Origin: Photobacterium jeanii
GTDB lineage: Bacteria > Pseudomonadota > Gammaproteobacteria > Enterobacterales > Vibrionaceae
Direction: 5' to 3'
Length of the DNA stretch: 64,000 nt
Assembly (NCBI RefSeq): GCF_001650345.1
Contig: NZ_LVHF01000015.1
Location: forward strand, 75,524-139,523
Shown here one piece after another: positions 8,528 to 17,618 of the stretch. The position numbers were made by a program, and so were the translations under genes. The notes beneath the pieces were generated by a model that searched no databases, had not been told where the DNA came from, and worked only from the letters and a program-made list of their open reading frames with translations. Numbering within the stretch: the stretch's first letter is position 1; each line of letters starts with the position of its first letter.

Positions 8528-9325
8528 ATGGGCAGTTCAGTTCGTTACAAGATACCGACGAAATTACTTCAACCGCTGTGGTTGCGTAGCCGTGAGAGCA
8601 TGGATGATAACGGTATTATTTATGATCCTGTGGCCGCTGCGGCTTGCAGCCAATGCCATTTAGCGCCGGATTGCCTCACCGGTAATGTCACAGAGCGTCA
8701 ACTCCTTCATGCCACCCTTACTTTGCAGTGCGATAAAGTGGTACTGCAATTTCTTCGTCGCCACCCTAATGGCTACATCATCAATGTCGGTGCTGGGCTA
8801 GATACCCGATTTTACCGACTAGATAACGGAAGATGTCGTTGGTTCGAGTTAGATACCGACGAAAACCTGTTATGGCGTGAACGCCTTTTTCACAAAAGTG
8901 AACGTTACAGCATGCAAAATGGTTCGGTCACCGATCTTGCGTGGCTTAAAGCGTTACCGTCGATGGCGAATGCCCCGGTTTTATTGCTGTGCGACCAAGC
9001 ACTGCTGCAATGTAACGAGAGCCAACTAGCCCAATTCATTCAGCGTATTGGTTGCCACTTTAGTCAGCTGGAGGTTTGCGTTGTATTGGCGGGTGATGCT
9101 TGTGGCTCCAAGCTGGCACAAAAAATGGGTAGCGAGCGTTATCAGCATGGCTTGAGCGATCCGGCGCAGCAAGTGCTGAGTTGGCTACCGTGGGCGGAGT
9201 TGGTGAGTTACCAAAGCCCATTTGACCATGTTTGCGGTCGTTGGCGAGCATGGCAGCGGTGGATCGCCAAAATGACGAGTTTAAAGTATCGCCTGACCCC
9301 AGTTTTAGTGCATTTTCGCCTATAA
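8528..9325 (+). CDS. LCM-type (Ppm1/TcmP-like) SAM-dependent O-methyltransferase
   Basis: A 265-residue class I SAM-dependent methyltransferase of the leucine-carboxyl-methyltransferase/TcmP family. The family's N-terminal DP motif appears as YDPVAAA (32-38). The SAM-binding motif is VGAGLDTRFYRL (87-98), followed by the acidic WFELDTD near 110. The substrate is unknown; relatives methylate small-molecule or protein carboxyl or hydroxyl groups. A Cys/His cluster C40-x2-C43-H44-x4-C49 sits between the DP motif and the SAM domain and is not something I know as a family feature. A GGGAG ribosome site precedes ATG 8528. It is monocistronic between two terminators. Confidence 0.75.
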   Translation: MGSSVRYKIPTKLLQPLWLRSRESMDDNGIIYDPVAAAACSQCHLAPDCLTGNVTERQLLHATLTLQCDKVVLQFLRRHPNGYIINVGAGLDTRFYRLDNGRCRWFELDTDENLLWRERLFHKSERYSMQNGSVTDLAWLKALPSMANAPVLLLCDQALLQCNESQLAQFIQRIGCHFSQLEVCVVLAGDACGSKLAQKMGSERYQHGLSDPAQQVLSWLPWAELVSYQSPFDHVCGRWRAWQRWIAKMTSLKYRLTPVLVHFRL

Positions 9326-9350
9326 AAACAACGCGCAACTTCTTTGTTAG

Positions 9351-9377
9351 AGCCCACCTTTTCGGTGGGCTTTGTTG
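9351..9377 (+). terminator. Intrinsic terminator after the methyltransferase gene
   Basis: Stem AGCCCACC/GGTGGGCT with a TTTTC loop and a T-rich tail. Confidence 0.85.
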
Positions 9378-9554
9378 TTTTTCGTCCCTGACTTTTTCAA
9401 TGGCAATTTATTGCGCTATTGGCTGATCCTGTCCTAAGTTAAATGTAAATAAAGTGTTAATTGTGCTAGTGCCATTTTCATTGCGAGCCAGTCAATTAGG
9501 CTGCTGGCGTGCATTAGGGATACGTTATTTCACGTTACCAGGGGAGGGATCGGG

Positions 9555-10706
9555 GTGACGATTCGCCAACTGTTTTGCGGGCTGGTGGCGACAGGGTGGA
9601 GCTTGCCAAGTGCAGCAGAAACCAAGTCGATGCCACTGAATATGACCCAAGGGGTCACTGAGATCAGTCAGCAGGTATTCGACCTGCATATGACAATTTT
9701 CTACATCTGCGTGGTGATAGGTTTAGTGGTGTTTGGTGTGATGTTTTGGGCCATTATCCATCACCGTCAATCCAAAGGCGCGGTTGCGGCTTCCTTTCAT
9801 GAAAGTACCAAAGTTGAAATCCTGTGGACGCTGATCCCGTTTCTGATTTTGATTGGAATGGCGATCCCCGCCACCAAAACGTTATTGGCGATGGAAGATA
9901 CCTCCAAGCCCGAACTTACGGTGTTAGTGACGGGCTCACAGTGGAAATGGCATTACCGCTATTTCGACCAAGATGTTGAGTATTTCTCGCTGTTAGCTAC
10001 CACACCCGCACAGATCGCTAACGAACGCGACAAACGCGATAACTACCTACTGGAAGTTGACCGCCCATTGGTGTTGCCGATCGGCAAAAAAGTGCGGTTT
10101 CTCATTACCTCGCAAGACGTGATCCATTCATGGTGGGTGCCTGATTTTGCCGTTAAGAAAGACGCCAATCCGGGCTTTATCAACGAAGCGTGGACCAAAA
10201 TCGACAAGCCGGGCATTTACCGTGGTCAGTGCGCCGAATTGTGCGGTAAAGACCATGGTTTCATGCCGATTGTGGTGATTGCTAAAACCCAAGTCGAATA
10301 CGAAGAATGGTTGCAAACCACTAAAGTCGCCCAGCAACAAGCGCGAGAAGAAGAGCAGCGCTTACTGGCGATGCAGATGTCGATGGATGAATTAATGACG
10401 CTGGGGGAGAAAACCTATCAAGCTCGCTGTGCTGTATGTCATCAAGCCGAAGGGCAAGGGATCCCGGGCGCGTTCCCTGCGCTAGCTGGGGTTGGGGTGT
10501 CGGTGAATCCGGTGAAAAAGCTCGAGCACATTTCGATTGTGGTGCACGGTCGAAACGGCACCGCAATGCAGGCGTTTGGCCCTCAGTTGAGTTTGAAAGA
10601 GCTGGCAGCGGTGATCACCTACGAGCGCAATGCGTGGGGTAACGATACTGGCGATACAGTGCAGGCTGCCGAAGTGCAAGCGGTGTTGAACGGTGAGGAT
10701 CTATAA
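9555..10706 (+). CDS. coxB: Cytochrome c oxidase subunit II with fused cytochrome c domain (caa3 type)
   Basis: Carries the CuA centre that accepts electrons for oxygen reduction. It has 383 residues with a signal peptide (about 1-21), two membrane helices (about 45-68 and 88-110) and a periplasmic cupredoxin domain. The CuA ligands are H191, C226, E228, C230, H234 and M237 (in GQCAELCGKDHGFM). A C-terminal cytochrome c domain with CAVCH (292-296) follows, making this a caa3-type oxidase. The GTG start has a strong GGGGAGGG ribosome site 7 bases upstream. It is the first gene of the oxidase cluster. Confidence 0.95.
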   Translation: MTIRQLFCGLVATGWSLPSAAETKSMPLNMTQGVTEISQQVFDLHMTIFYICVVIGLVVFGVMFWAIIHHRQSKGAVAASFHESTKVEILWTLIPFLILIGMAIPATKTLLAMEDTSKPELTVLVTGSQWKWHYRYFDQDVEYFSLLATTPAQIANERDKRDNYLLEVDRPLVLPIGKKVRFLITSQDVIHSWWVPDFAVKKDANPGFINEAWTKIDKPGIYRGQCAELCGKDHGFMPIVVIAKTQVEYEEWLQTTKVAQQQAREEEQRLLAMQMSMDELMTLGEKTYQARCAVCHQAEGQGIPGAFPALAGVGVSVNPVKKLEHISIVVHGRNGTAMQAFGPQLSLKELAAVITYERNAWGNDTGDTVQAAEVQAVLNGEDL

Positions 10707-10721
10707 GGGAGCAAAGGACCA

Positions 10722-12356
10722 ATGACGGATATGTTACGCGAGCAAGCCGAAGTTGAGCAGCCAGATTCTGCCCCACAGCAGACCGAGCCGGATGGTCATC
10801 ACGACCATCATCATGCTCAGCCGAAAGGCATTATGCGCTGGATCTTAACCACCAATCACAAAGAAATCGGCTCTTTGTACCTGATGTTCAGCTTCGCCAT
10901 GTTCTTAACTGGCGGGGCGATGGCGATGGTGATCCGAGCGGAGTTATTTCAGCCGGGATTACAACTTGTTGAACCGAACTTTTTTAACCAGATGACCACA
11001 GTTCACGGCTTGATCATGGTATTTGGTGCTGTAATGCCTGCATTTACCGGTTTGGCTAACTGGATGGTGCCTTTGATGATCGGTGCTCCTGACATGGCAT
11101 TGCCACGGATGAATAACTGGAGTTTCTGGATCTTACCTTTTGCCTTCGCCATGTTGCTGGGCTCGCTATTTATGGAAGGGGGGGGGCCTAACTTTGGTTG
11201 GACTTTCTATGCGCCGTTGTCGACCACTTACAGCCCAGCAAGTACGGGGTTATTTGTGTTCTCGGTCCACATCATGGGGATCAGCTCCATCATGGGGGCG
11301 ATCAATGTGATTGTAACCATCATGAATTTGCGCGCGCCGGGCATGACCTACATGAAGATGCCGCTGTTCGTGTGGACTTGGTTGATCACTGCGTTCTTAT
11401 TGATTGCGGTGATGCCGGTGTTGGCAGGGGCAGTCACCATGGTGCTGACCGATAAATACTTTGCCACTAGCTTTTTCGATGCCGCTGGTGGTGGCGACCC
11501 TGTGATGTTCCAGCATATCTTCTGGTTCTTTGGTCATCCCGAAGTTTACATCATGATTTTACCGAGTTTCGGTATCATTTCCGCCATTATCCCTGCTTTT
11601 TCACGTAAGAAACTCTTTGGTTACAGTTCGATGGTGTACGCCACTGCCTCGATTGCGGGCTTGAGCTTCTTGGTGTGGGCGCACCACATGTTTACTACCG
11701 GGATGCCCGTCGCGGCTGAGTTGTTCTTCATGTACTGCACCATGCTGATTTCCGTGCCGACTGGGGTCAAGGTGTTCAATTGGGTGGCGACCATGTGGCG
11801 TGGTTCCTTGACCTTTGAGGTGCCGATGCTGTTTGCGATTGCTTTCATCATCTTGTTCACCATTGGTGGCTTCTCGGGGCTGATGCTCGCTATTACTCCT
11901 GCGGATTTCCAATATCACGACACCTACTTTGTGGTGGCGCACTTCCACTATGTGCTGGTGTCTGGAGCGATTTTCTCCATCATGGCGGCGGCCTATTATT
12001 GGTTGCCGAAATGGACCGGACACATGTTCGATGAGCGATTGGCGAAATGGCATTTTTGGTGCTCGGTGGTGTCGGTCAATATCTTGTTCTTCCCGATGCA
12101 TTTCTTGGGCTTAGCGGGGATGCCGCGTCGTATTCCTGATTACGCGCTGCAGTTCGCGGATATCAATATGGTGGTCAGTATTGGTGGCTTCTTGTTTGGT
12201 TTCTCGCAATTGATCTTCTTAGCGGTGGTGATCAAATGTGTCCGTGGTGGTGAGAAAGCTGCGGCGAAACCTTGGGATGGCGCTGAAGGATTGGAGTGGA
12301 CAGTGCCATCGCCAGCACCGACTCATACCTTCTCGACGCCACCAAAAGTGGATTAG
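10722..12356 (+). CDS. coxA: Cytochrome c oxidase subunit I
   Basis: Catalytic haem-copper subunit that reduces oxygen and pumps protons, with 12 predicted membrane helices in 544 residues. Low-spin haem ligands H95 (TTVHGLIM) and H409 are visible. The CuB ligands are H272, H321 and H322; the cross-linked Y276 and E274 are in GHPEVY; the high-spin haem ligand is H407 in VVAHFHYVL. The N-terminal cytoplasmic tail is His-rich (HHDHHHAQ). It lies 15 bases after coxB with an AAGG ribosome site. Confidence 0.97.
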   Translation: MTDMLREQAEVEQPDSAPQQTEPDGHHDHHHAQPKGIMRWILTTNHKEIGSLYLMFSFAMFLTGGAMAMVIRAELFQPGLQLVEPNFFNQMTTVHGLIMVFGAVMPAFTGLANWMVPLMIGAPDMALPRMNNWSFWILPFAFAMLLGSLFMEGGGPNFGWTFYAPLSTTYSPASTGLFVFSVHIMGISSIMGAINVIVTIMNLRAPGMTYMKMPLFVWTWLITAFLLIAVMPVLAGAVTMVLTDKYFATSFFDAAGGGDPVMFQHIFWFFGHPEVYIMILPSFGIISAIIPAFSRKKLFGYSSMVYATASIAGLSFLVWAHHMFTTGMPVAAELFFMYCTMLISVPTGVKVFNWVATMWRGSLTFEVPMLFAIAFIILFTIGGFSGLMLAITPADFQYHDTYFVVAHFHYVLVSGAIFSIMAAAYYWLPKWTGHMFDERLAKWHFWCSVVSVNILFFPMHFLGLAGMPRRIPDYALQFADINMVVSIGGFLFGFSQLIFLAVVIKCVRGGEKAAAKPWDGAEGLEWTVPSPAPTHTFSTPPKVD

Positions 12357-12366
12357 GAGGTTGAGG

Positions 12367-12951
12367 ATGAGCAAGCACTCACAACAACCTGAATCTAGCC
12401 AACCAAGCACAACCAAAGAGCGAGAAAAACGGCGCTCGACCTGGTCGTTGGTTGGGATGGCGGTGGCGATGTTTGGTTTTGCTTTTGCCCTAGTGCCGTT
12501 ATACGACGTGTTTTGCGATATCACTGGCATCAACGGCAAAACGGCATCGACCCCTTCAGCGGTTGCAGCTGAGCGGATCGATACTAGCCGCACGGTGACG
12601 GTGGAATTTGTGGCTTACATCAATCAAGGGGTGGGTTGGACGTTCACCCCTCAAGTGACCCAGATGGAAGTTCATCCTGGAGAGACCCACAAAATTGCTT
12701 ACGCGGCGCAAAACCTAACCGCCAAAGCTAGCGTCGGTCAGGCGGTGCCGTCGGTATCGCCGGGATTAGCAGCGCAGTATTTCAATAAGATCCAATGCTT
12801 CTGCTTTAATCATCAGCCGCTAGAGGCGGGGGCCAGTGCTGAATTGCCACTGGTGTTTTATATTGATCCTGAGCTCCCTGAAGACATTCATACTTTGACC
12901 TTGGCTTATACCTTATTCAATGCCAAGTCAGCTGAAGCGCAAACTCAATGA
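12367..12951 (+). CDS. ctaG: Cytochrome c oxidase copper chaperone CtaG (Cox11 family)
   Basis: Delivers copper to the CuB site of CoxA. It has 194 residues: one N-terminal membrane helix (about 30-50) and a periplasmic immunoglobulin-like domain with the copper motif CFCFNHQ. The ATG at 12367 has an excellent AGGAGG at 12355-12360. The frame stays open upstream into coxA, but those 43 residues are not part of the family. It sits 10 bases after coxA. Confidence 0.95.
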   Translation: MSKHSQQPESSQPSTTKEREKRRSTWSLVGMAVAMFGFAFALVPLYDVFCDITGINGKTASTPSAVAAERIDTSRTVTVEFVAYINQGVGWTFTPQVTQMEVHPGETHKIAYAAQNLTAKASVGQAVPSVSPGLAAQYFNKIQCFCFNHQPLEAGASAELPLVFYIDPELPEDIHTLTLAYTLFNAKSAEAQTQ

Positions 12952-12960
12952 GGTTTTACC

Positions 12961-13878
12961 ATGGCAAACCCTTATAGCGAACACGACCAAAGCCTAGTGC
13001 CACCGACGGAGCCGCCAAAGCACGAACATTATTACGTGCCTGCGACCAGTGCCTGGCCCATTGTGGGGGCGGTTGCCTTGTTTTTGATTGCGTTAGGCGC
13101 AGGGGCAACAGTCGGCGGTTTGATGGCAGGGCAAGGTCCTTGGGTGTTACTGGCGGGCGTGGGTTTGTTATTGATCATGCTGACGGGCTGGTTTCGTGAT
13201 GTGATCCGTGAATCGATGGGCGGGTTATACAGTGCGCAAATGGATCGCTCGTTTCGCCAAGGAATGAGCTGGTTTATTTTCTCGGAAGTGATGTTCTTTG
13301 CCGCTTTCTTTGGCGCGCTATTTTACGCCCGGATGATTGCCATACCTTGGCTGGGAGGGGAAGGCAATAACGCCATGACCCATGCGGTATTGTGGCCGGA
13401 ATTCATTGCCCAGTGGCCGTTAACGTTGACGCCGGATGGTACCCAAACAACCGCAATGGGGGCGTTGGGGTTACCGTTATACAACACCATTATTCTGCTC
13501 ACCTCATCGATCACCATCCATATCGCCCACACCGCTTTAGAGCAAGATAACCGCCCGCGTTTAACCTTGTTCTTATTGCTCACCGTGTTGTTGGGGTGTC
13601 TGTTCGTCTATCTCCAAGGGGTTGAATATATCCACGCTTATCGCGATATGGGGCTAACGTTAGAGTCAGGGGTGTACGGCAATACCTTCTTTATGCTGAC
13701 GGGCTTTCATGGTTTGCACGTCAGCTTGGGGACCATCATTTTGTTTGTGATTTGGTGCCGAGTGTTGAAAGGCCATTTCAGTGCTGACAAACACTTCGCC
13801 TTTCAAGCGGGCGCCTGGTATTGGCACTTTGTCGATGTGGTTTGGTTGGGCTTATTTATCTTCGTCTACATTTTATAA
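12961..13878 (+). CDS. coxC: Cytochrome c oxidase subunit III
   Basis: Membrane subunit stabilising the catalytic core, with 305 residues and about seven membrane helices. Family motifs include FRDVIRESMGG, RQGMSWFIFSEVMFF and the C-terminal WYWHFVDVVWLGLF. It starts 9 bases after ctaG with a GAGG ribosome site. A GC-rich hairpin (ACCTCAC/GTGAGGT, 13878-13897) without a T run follows; whether it ends transcription before the antisense DUF2909 gene is unclear. Confidence 0.96.
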   Translation: MANPYSEHDQSLVPPTEPPKHEHYYVPATSAWPIVGAVALFLIALGAGATVGGLMAGQGPWVLLAGVGLLLIMLTGWFRDVIRESMGGLYSAQMDRSFRQGMSWFIFSEVMFFAAFFGALFYARMIAIPWLGGEGNNAMTHAVLWPEFIAQWPLTLTPDGTQTTAMGALGLPLYNTIILLTSSITIHIAHTALEQDNRPRLTLFLLLTVLLGCLFVYLQGVEYIHAYRDMGLTLESGVYGNTFFMLTGFHGLHVSLGTIILFVIWCRVLKGHFSADKHFAFQAGAWYWHFVDVVWLGLFIFVYIL

Positions 13879-13907
13879 CCTCACGCGAGGGTGAGGTCGC
13901 GGTAGTG

Positions 13908-14114
13908 CTAAAACGGACGCGGATTGGGTTCAATCCAGCCAGTAGCCAAGCCTAACAGTAGCAACACCAAGGCAAGTACTGACAATAACAAACGGCGTCC
14001 GAGATAGCGCGATAGTGGCACCTCTTGGCGAGGTTTGAGCATCAAGGGCACGGCACGAAACAGGTTGTAAATAATGAATACCAGCAGGCAGACAACGAGG
14101 GCTTTAATGAGCAT
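13908..14114 (-). CDS. DUF2909 twin-transmembrane protein in the oxidase cluster
   Basis: A 68-residue protein with two hydrophobic helices (about 4-22 and 43-61) and a basic loop (LKPRQEVPLSRYLGRRL). It fits the small DUF2909 membrane family found in cox clusters, of unknown function. I placed the start at ATG 14114; the longer open frame upstream is not protein-like. It runs antisense inside an otherwise plus-strand operon and is divergent from SURF1. Confidence 0.75.
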   Translation of the reverse strand: MLIKALVVCLLVFIIYNLFRAVPLMLKPRQEVPLSRYLGRRLLLSVLALVLLLLGLATGWIEPNPRPF

Positions 14115-14168
14115 AAGTCGGCTCCTGTAACGGCAGCAAGCAATGCTGAAATTGAATGCTGAGGTTGT

Positions 14169-14846
14169 ATGCGAAGGATCGGATTTATTCTTTTTACTGT
14201 GGCGGTAATGCTGACCTTGGTCAAGTTGGGGTTGTGGCAATTGAGCCGCGCGCACGAAAAAGAAGCTTTGAATACCGCGCTTAAACACCGTAGTGAGCAG
14301 ATGTATTACAGCTTGGCAAGTTTACCGCCGGACCCACGGTGGTACGGATTGACCTTGTACGGCAAATTTGATCATGGCTATGCCGTTCTGCTCGATAACC
14401 AAATTTATCACGGTCAGGTGGGGTATCACTTGTTGTACCCGTTTAAAGTCGATAATCAGTGGGTACTGGTGAATTTGGGATGGTTGGCAGCGCCACAATA
14501 TCGCGATCAGTTGCCGATTTTGCCTGAACACCATGGCGAGTTACGGGTGGAGGGGATCATCGCACCACCATCGAAAATGCCGACCCTAGCGGCCTCAAAT
14601 CACAATGGGCAATGGCCGCAACGAGTGCAAGTGGTTGATATCGAGCAGCTTGCGGTGCAAATGGATTTACCGCTTCAGCCTTGGGTATTGCAAATTGACC
14701 CTGAAAACCCGATGGCGTTACAGCAGAATTGGACTCCTGTCGTGATGGGACCGCACAAACATTATGCCTACGCAGTGCAATGGTTTTTGATGGCGGTTGC
14801 GATTTCAGGTCTGGCCTTGTGGTGGTTGAAAAGGACACGCGCATGA
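14169..14846 (+). CDS. SURF1-family cytochrome oxidase assembly protein
   Basis: A 225-residue inner-membrane assembly factor linked to haem a insertion into subunit I. N-terminal helix (about 5-25) and C-terminal helix (about 200-220) flank a periplasmic domain. SURF1 signatures are LGLWQLSRAHEKEAL, LLDNQIYHGQVGYHLLYPF, VLVNLGWL and the C-terminal HKHYAYAVQWF. Its stop overlaps the next start as ATGA. Confidence 0.92.
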   Translation: MRRIGFILFTVAVMLTLVKLGLWQLSRAHEKEALNTALKHRSEQMYYSLASLPPDPRWYGLTLYGKFDHGYAVLLDNQIYHGQVGYHLLYPFKVDNQWVLVNLGWLAAPQYRDQLPILPEHHGELRVEGIIAPPSKMPTLAASNHNGQWPQRVQVVDIEQLAVQMDLPLQPWVLQIDPENPMALQQNWTPVVMGPHKHYAYAVQWFLMAVAISGLALWWLKRTRA

Positions 14847-15430
14847 CGATGAAACAAGGAAGTAAACGGACGGCATTATTGGCGTTAGTGGCGGTGTTTA
14901 TTTTGCCTGTGGTGCTCGCGAAATTGGTGCTCGATCTGAACTGGTATCAAGGTGGGATCACCAATCGAGGTAAGTTACTAGAATCACCTCTGACTCCGAG
15001 TTGGTTGACGGCACAAGGTGACAATCAGGGGCTAGGCGAAGGGAAGTGGCAACTGGTGTATTTGTTGCCAGAGCACTGCGACCAAGCATGCCAAGGAGCG
15101 CTGTTTAATTTGCGCCAAGTGCCTAAAGCGGTCGGCGCCCAAACCTCACGCCTTGCTAGCTTGGTGCTAGTGGCTGAATCGGCGCAGGCGAGCTTATCGA
15201 GCGAAATCCAATCCCACCTTGAAGGATTATCTCTGCTTTCTATTCCTCCGCATGTCGTCATGCAAATCAATACCTTTGAATACGGCGCTAAAGCTATTTA
15301 TATCGCCGATCCGCTTGGCAATGTGTTGATGGCGTATCCGTTAGCCAGTGAGAAAAATGCCATTTTGGCGCAGGGCAAAGATGTATTGCGCGATTTGAAG
15401 CGCTTGTTGAAGGTGTCGAAAATCGGCTAA
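14843..15430 (+). CDS. Membrane-anchored CxxxC protein of the cox cluster (Sco-like)
   Basis: A 195-residue protein with one N-terminal membrane helix (about 10-28) and a periplasmic domain. The motif EHCDQACQG has a CxxxC arrangement like the copper-binding motif of Sco/SenC proteins. IYIADPLGNVLMAYP resembles the thioredoxin-fold strand-loop of Sco. Family members beside SURF1 in cox clusters are annotated only as oxidase-associated proteins. I infer a thioredoxin-like copper or thiol role in CuA assembly. The start at 14843 overlaps the SURF1 stop; the frame is open further upstream but overlaps SURF1 coding sequence. Confidence 0.65.
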   Translation: MTMKQGSKRTALLALVAVFILPVVLAKLVLDLNWYQGGITNRGKLLESPLTPSWLTAQGDNQGLGEGKWQLVYLLPEHCDQACQGALFNLRQVPKAVGAQTSRLASLVLVAESAQASLSSEIQSHLEGLSLLSIPPHVVMQINTFEYGAKAIYIADPLGNVLMAYPLASEKNAILAQGKDVLRDLKRLLKVSKIG

Positions 15431-15439
15431 GGAGAGCCT

Positions 15440-16624
15440 ATGACCAATACCCAATACCGTTACCTGATCTACGGCACCTTGGTACTCACTTTGGTGGTGA
15501 TTGCTTTGGGTGCTTTTACCCGTTTGACCGAAGCGGGTTTAGGATGCCCTGATTGGCCGGGGTGCTATGGCACTTTAACCGTACCCAATAGCCAAGCCGA
15601 TTTCGCCAGAGCTGAGCAACTTTTTCCAGACTCGCCAGTAGAGATCGACAAAGCGTGGAACGAAATGATCCATCGCTATATTGCGGGCACGCTTGGGTTG
15701 TTGGTTTTAGCGATTAACATTGGCTCGTGGCAGCAAGTCTCACGGCCGAAAAAACTGCCGCTGCTGTTGCTTGCGGTGGTGTGTTTTCAAGCGGCGTTAG
15801 GGATGTGGACGGTGACCATGAACTTGATGCCTGTCGTGGTGATGGGACATTTGCTGGGTGGCTTTACTACTGCCTCTTTGCTGTTATTGCTTTCCTTACG
15901 TGTGCACCGTCAAGCCAAGCAAATCCATGCTTTCATGAAAATGAAACCTAGTCTGTCAGCCGAGAGCGCGGAAGCTATTTTTGATGATAATGCCAAGCCG
16001 CTGTCATCCGCTTCATCTGCATCACTGTCTCGTTCTTCATCATCGGTAGCGCCACCGTTATCAAAAGGGCTACTGGGGCTTGTTGTTGTCGCTTTGGTGG
16101 TTGTGATTGGACAAATCATGCTTGGCGGTTGGACAGCAGCGAACTATGCGGCGGTAGTGTGTACTCAGTTACCTGTGTGCGAAGTCGATTGGTTGGCGAA
16201 TTACGATGTGTCAGCGTTTGCGCCTATTCAAGCGGTGCATGATAGCTATCAATACGGCGTTCTCGATTACAGTCAGCGGGTCACCATTCATGTCACCCAT
16301 CGACTGGGTGCTGTGGTGGTGGTCGCCGTCTTGGCGGTGTTGATATGGCAGTTGTTGTCTCGTCGGGCTTATCAAGGCTATGGCTGGTTGATTACAGGGG
16401 TATTGATGCTGCAAATCTTGTTGGGGTTAACCAATGTGGTGGCACATCTACCGTTAGGGATTGCAGTCGCGCACAACCTCGTCGGGGCGCTATTACTCTT
16501 GTCTTTGGTGGCGACCAGTTACCGCTTGGTCAGTGATTATCAGCAACAAATGCTTTCATTAGCGCAGATGGATTCAAAGGAAGAGGCTTGGCAGGCAAAG
16601 GAGCAGCAGCATGGCGAAATCTAA
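15440..16624 (+). CDS. ctaA: Haem A synthase CtaA (COX15 family)
   Basis: Oxidises haem O to haem A for the oxidase; polytopic membrane protein with two four-helix halves. The extracytoplasmic Cys pair is C36/C42 (GCPDWPGC), and a second pair is in [12 protein letters not shown]. Haem-ligand histidines appear near H78 (EMIHRY), H137 (MGHLLGG) and in the second half ([16 protein letters not shown]). At 394 residues it is longer than many homologues because of a hydrophilic Ser-rich linker at about 165-209 between the halves. It overlaps ctaB by 14 bases. Confidence 0.93.
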   Translation: MTNTQYRYLIYGTLVLTLVVIALGAFTRLTEAGLGCPDWPGCYGTLTVPNSQADFARAEQLFPDSPVEIDKAWNEMIHRYIAGTLGLLVLAINIGSWQQVSRPKKLPLLLLAVVCFQAALGMWTVTMNLMPVVVMGHLLGGFTTASLLLLLSLRVHRQAKQIHAFMKMKPSLSAESAEAIFDDNAKPLSSASSASLSRSSSSVAPPLSKGLLGLVVVALVVVIGQIMLGGWTAANYAAVVCTQLPVCEVDWLANYDVSAFAPIQAVHDSYQYGVLDYSQRVTIHVTHRLGAVVVVAVLAVLIWQLLSRRAYQGYGWLITGVLMLQILLGLTNVVAHLPLGIAVAHNLVGALLLLSLVATSYRLVSDYQQQMLSLAQMDSKEEAWQAKEQQHGEI

Positions 16625-17561
16625 TCTAATGGCAACGACTTCCAGTGCGGCAAAGGCTGGACAGGGAGCAAGCTTAAAACCCGCCCTTAAGCCTGCAATG
16701 TGGCAAGACTACCTGACGATGACCAAGCCTAAAGTGGTCGCCATGTTATTGCTCACAGCATTAGTGGGAATGTGTTTGGCGGTGCCGGGGATCCCTCCCG
16801 TTCAGGCGGTAGTGCTGGGTCTGGCGGGGATTGGTTTGCAATCAGCAGCCGCAGCGGCTTTTAACCATGTGCTCGATCGCCGCTTTGATGCCAAGATGGC
16901 GCGGACTTACAATCGCCCATTGGCAAAAGGGCGGGTCGCGACCCATAAAGCGGTGGTGTTCGCTACCACCTTAATGGTGTTGGGCTTTGGCTTGCTGTGG
17001 CAGTTAAATGCATTGACTGCGTGGCTGACATTGGCGAGTTTAGTTGGCTATGCGGTGGTGTATACCGTGTGGCTGAAACATGCGACGCCGCAAAATATCG
17101 TGATCGGTGGCTTGGCGGGGGCGGCGCCGCCGTTACTGGGTTGGACAGCGGTGACTGGGCAGTTAGACCCGCATGCGCTGCTGCTGGTGATGTTGGTATT
17201 CACTTGGACGCCGCCACATTTTTGGGCCTTAGCGATCCATCGGAAAGACGATTACGCTAGAGCTGGCATTCCAATGCTGCCTGTTACACATGGTATCGGG
17301 TTTACCAAAACCATGGTGTTGCTCTATACCTTGATGTTGTTTGCGGTGGGTTTGCTACCTTGGCTGACGGGCATGAGTGGCGCCTTGTATTTGGTGGGTA
17401 GTAGCATATTAAACGCAGGTTTTATCGGTTATGCGTGGAAGCTCAAGTTTGCCGATAGTGACGGTCATGCTTGGGCGACCTTTAAGTATTCGATTTGGCA
17501 TCTGCTGGGTCTGTTTGTGGTGTTACTGGCTGATCACTGGCTGCTAGCATGGTGGCATTAA
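16611..17561 (+). CDS. ctaB: Protoheme IX farnesyltransferase (haem O synthase)
   Basis: UbiA-superfamily membrane enzyme converting haem B to haem O, the precursor of haem A (also called cyoE). It has 316 residues and about nine helices. The Asp-rich motif [12 protein letters not shown] and the following [10 protein letters not shown] mark the active site; the second conserved loop is [15 protein letters not shown]. The start has AAAGGAG 7 bases upstream. It is the last recognisable gene of the oxidase cluster; no separate Sco gene follows. Confidence 0.95.
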   Translation: MAKSNLMATTSSAAKAGQGASLKPALKPAMWQDYLTMTKPKVVAMLLLTALVGMCLAVPGIPPVQAVVLGLAGIGLQSAAAAAFNHVLDRRFDAKMARTYNRPLAKGRVATHKAVVFATTLMVLGFGLLWQLNALTAWLTLASLVGYAVVYTVWLKHATPQNIVIGGLAGAAPPLLGWTAVTGQLDPHALLLVMLVFTWTPPHFWALAIHRKDDYARAGIPMLPVTHGIGFTKTMVLLYTLMLFAVGLLPWLTGMSGALYLVGSSILNAGFIGYAWKLKFADSDGHAWATFKYSIWHLLGLFVVLLADHWLLAWWH

Positions 17562-17618
17562 ACAGGCGTAAAGCCCTTAATAGCGCGGTTATCTTTTCAT
17601 CACTCACACCTTTTGTCT

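Noticed and set aside
11601-12101. 166-residue open frame antisense to coxA
   Set aside because: His/Arg-rich shadow translation of a well-conserved catalytic gene.
12238-12366. Longer start for ctaG inside coxA
   Set aside because: The extra residues are a frame-shifted read of coxA; AGGAGG directly precedes ATG 12367.
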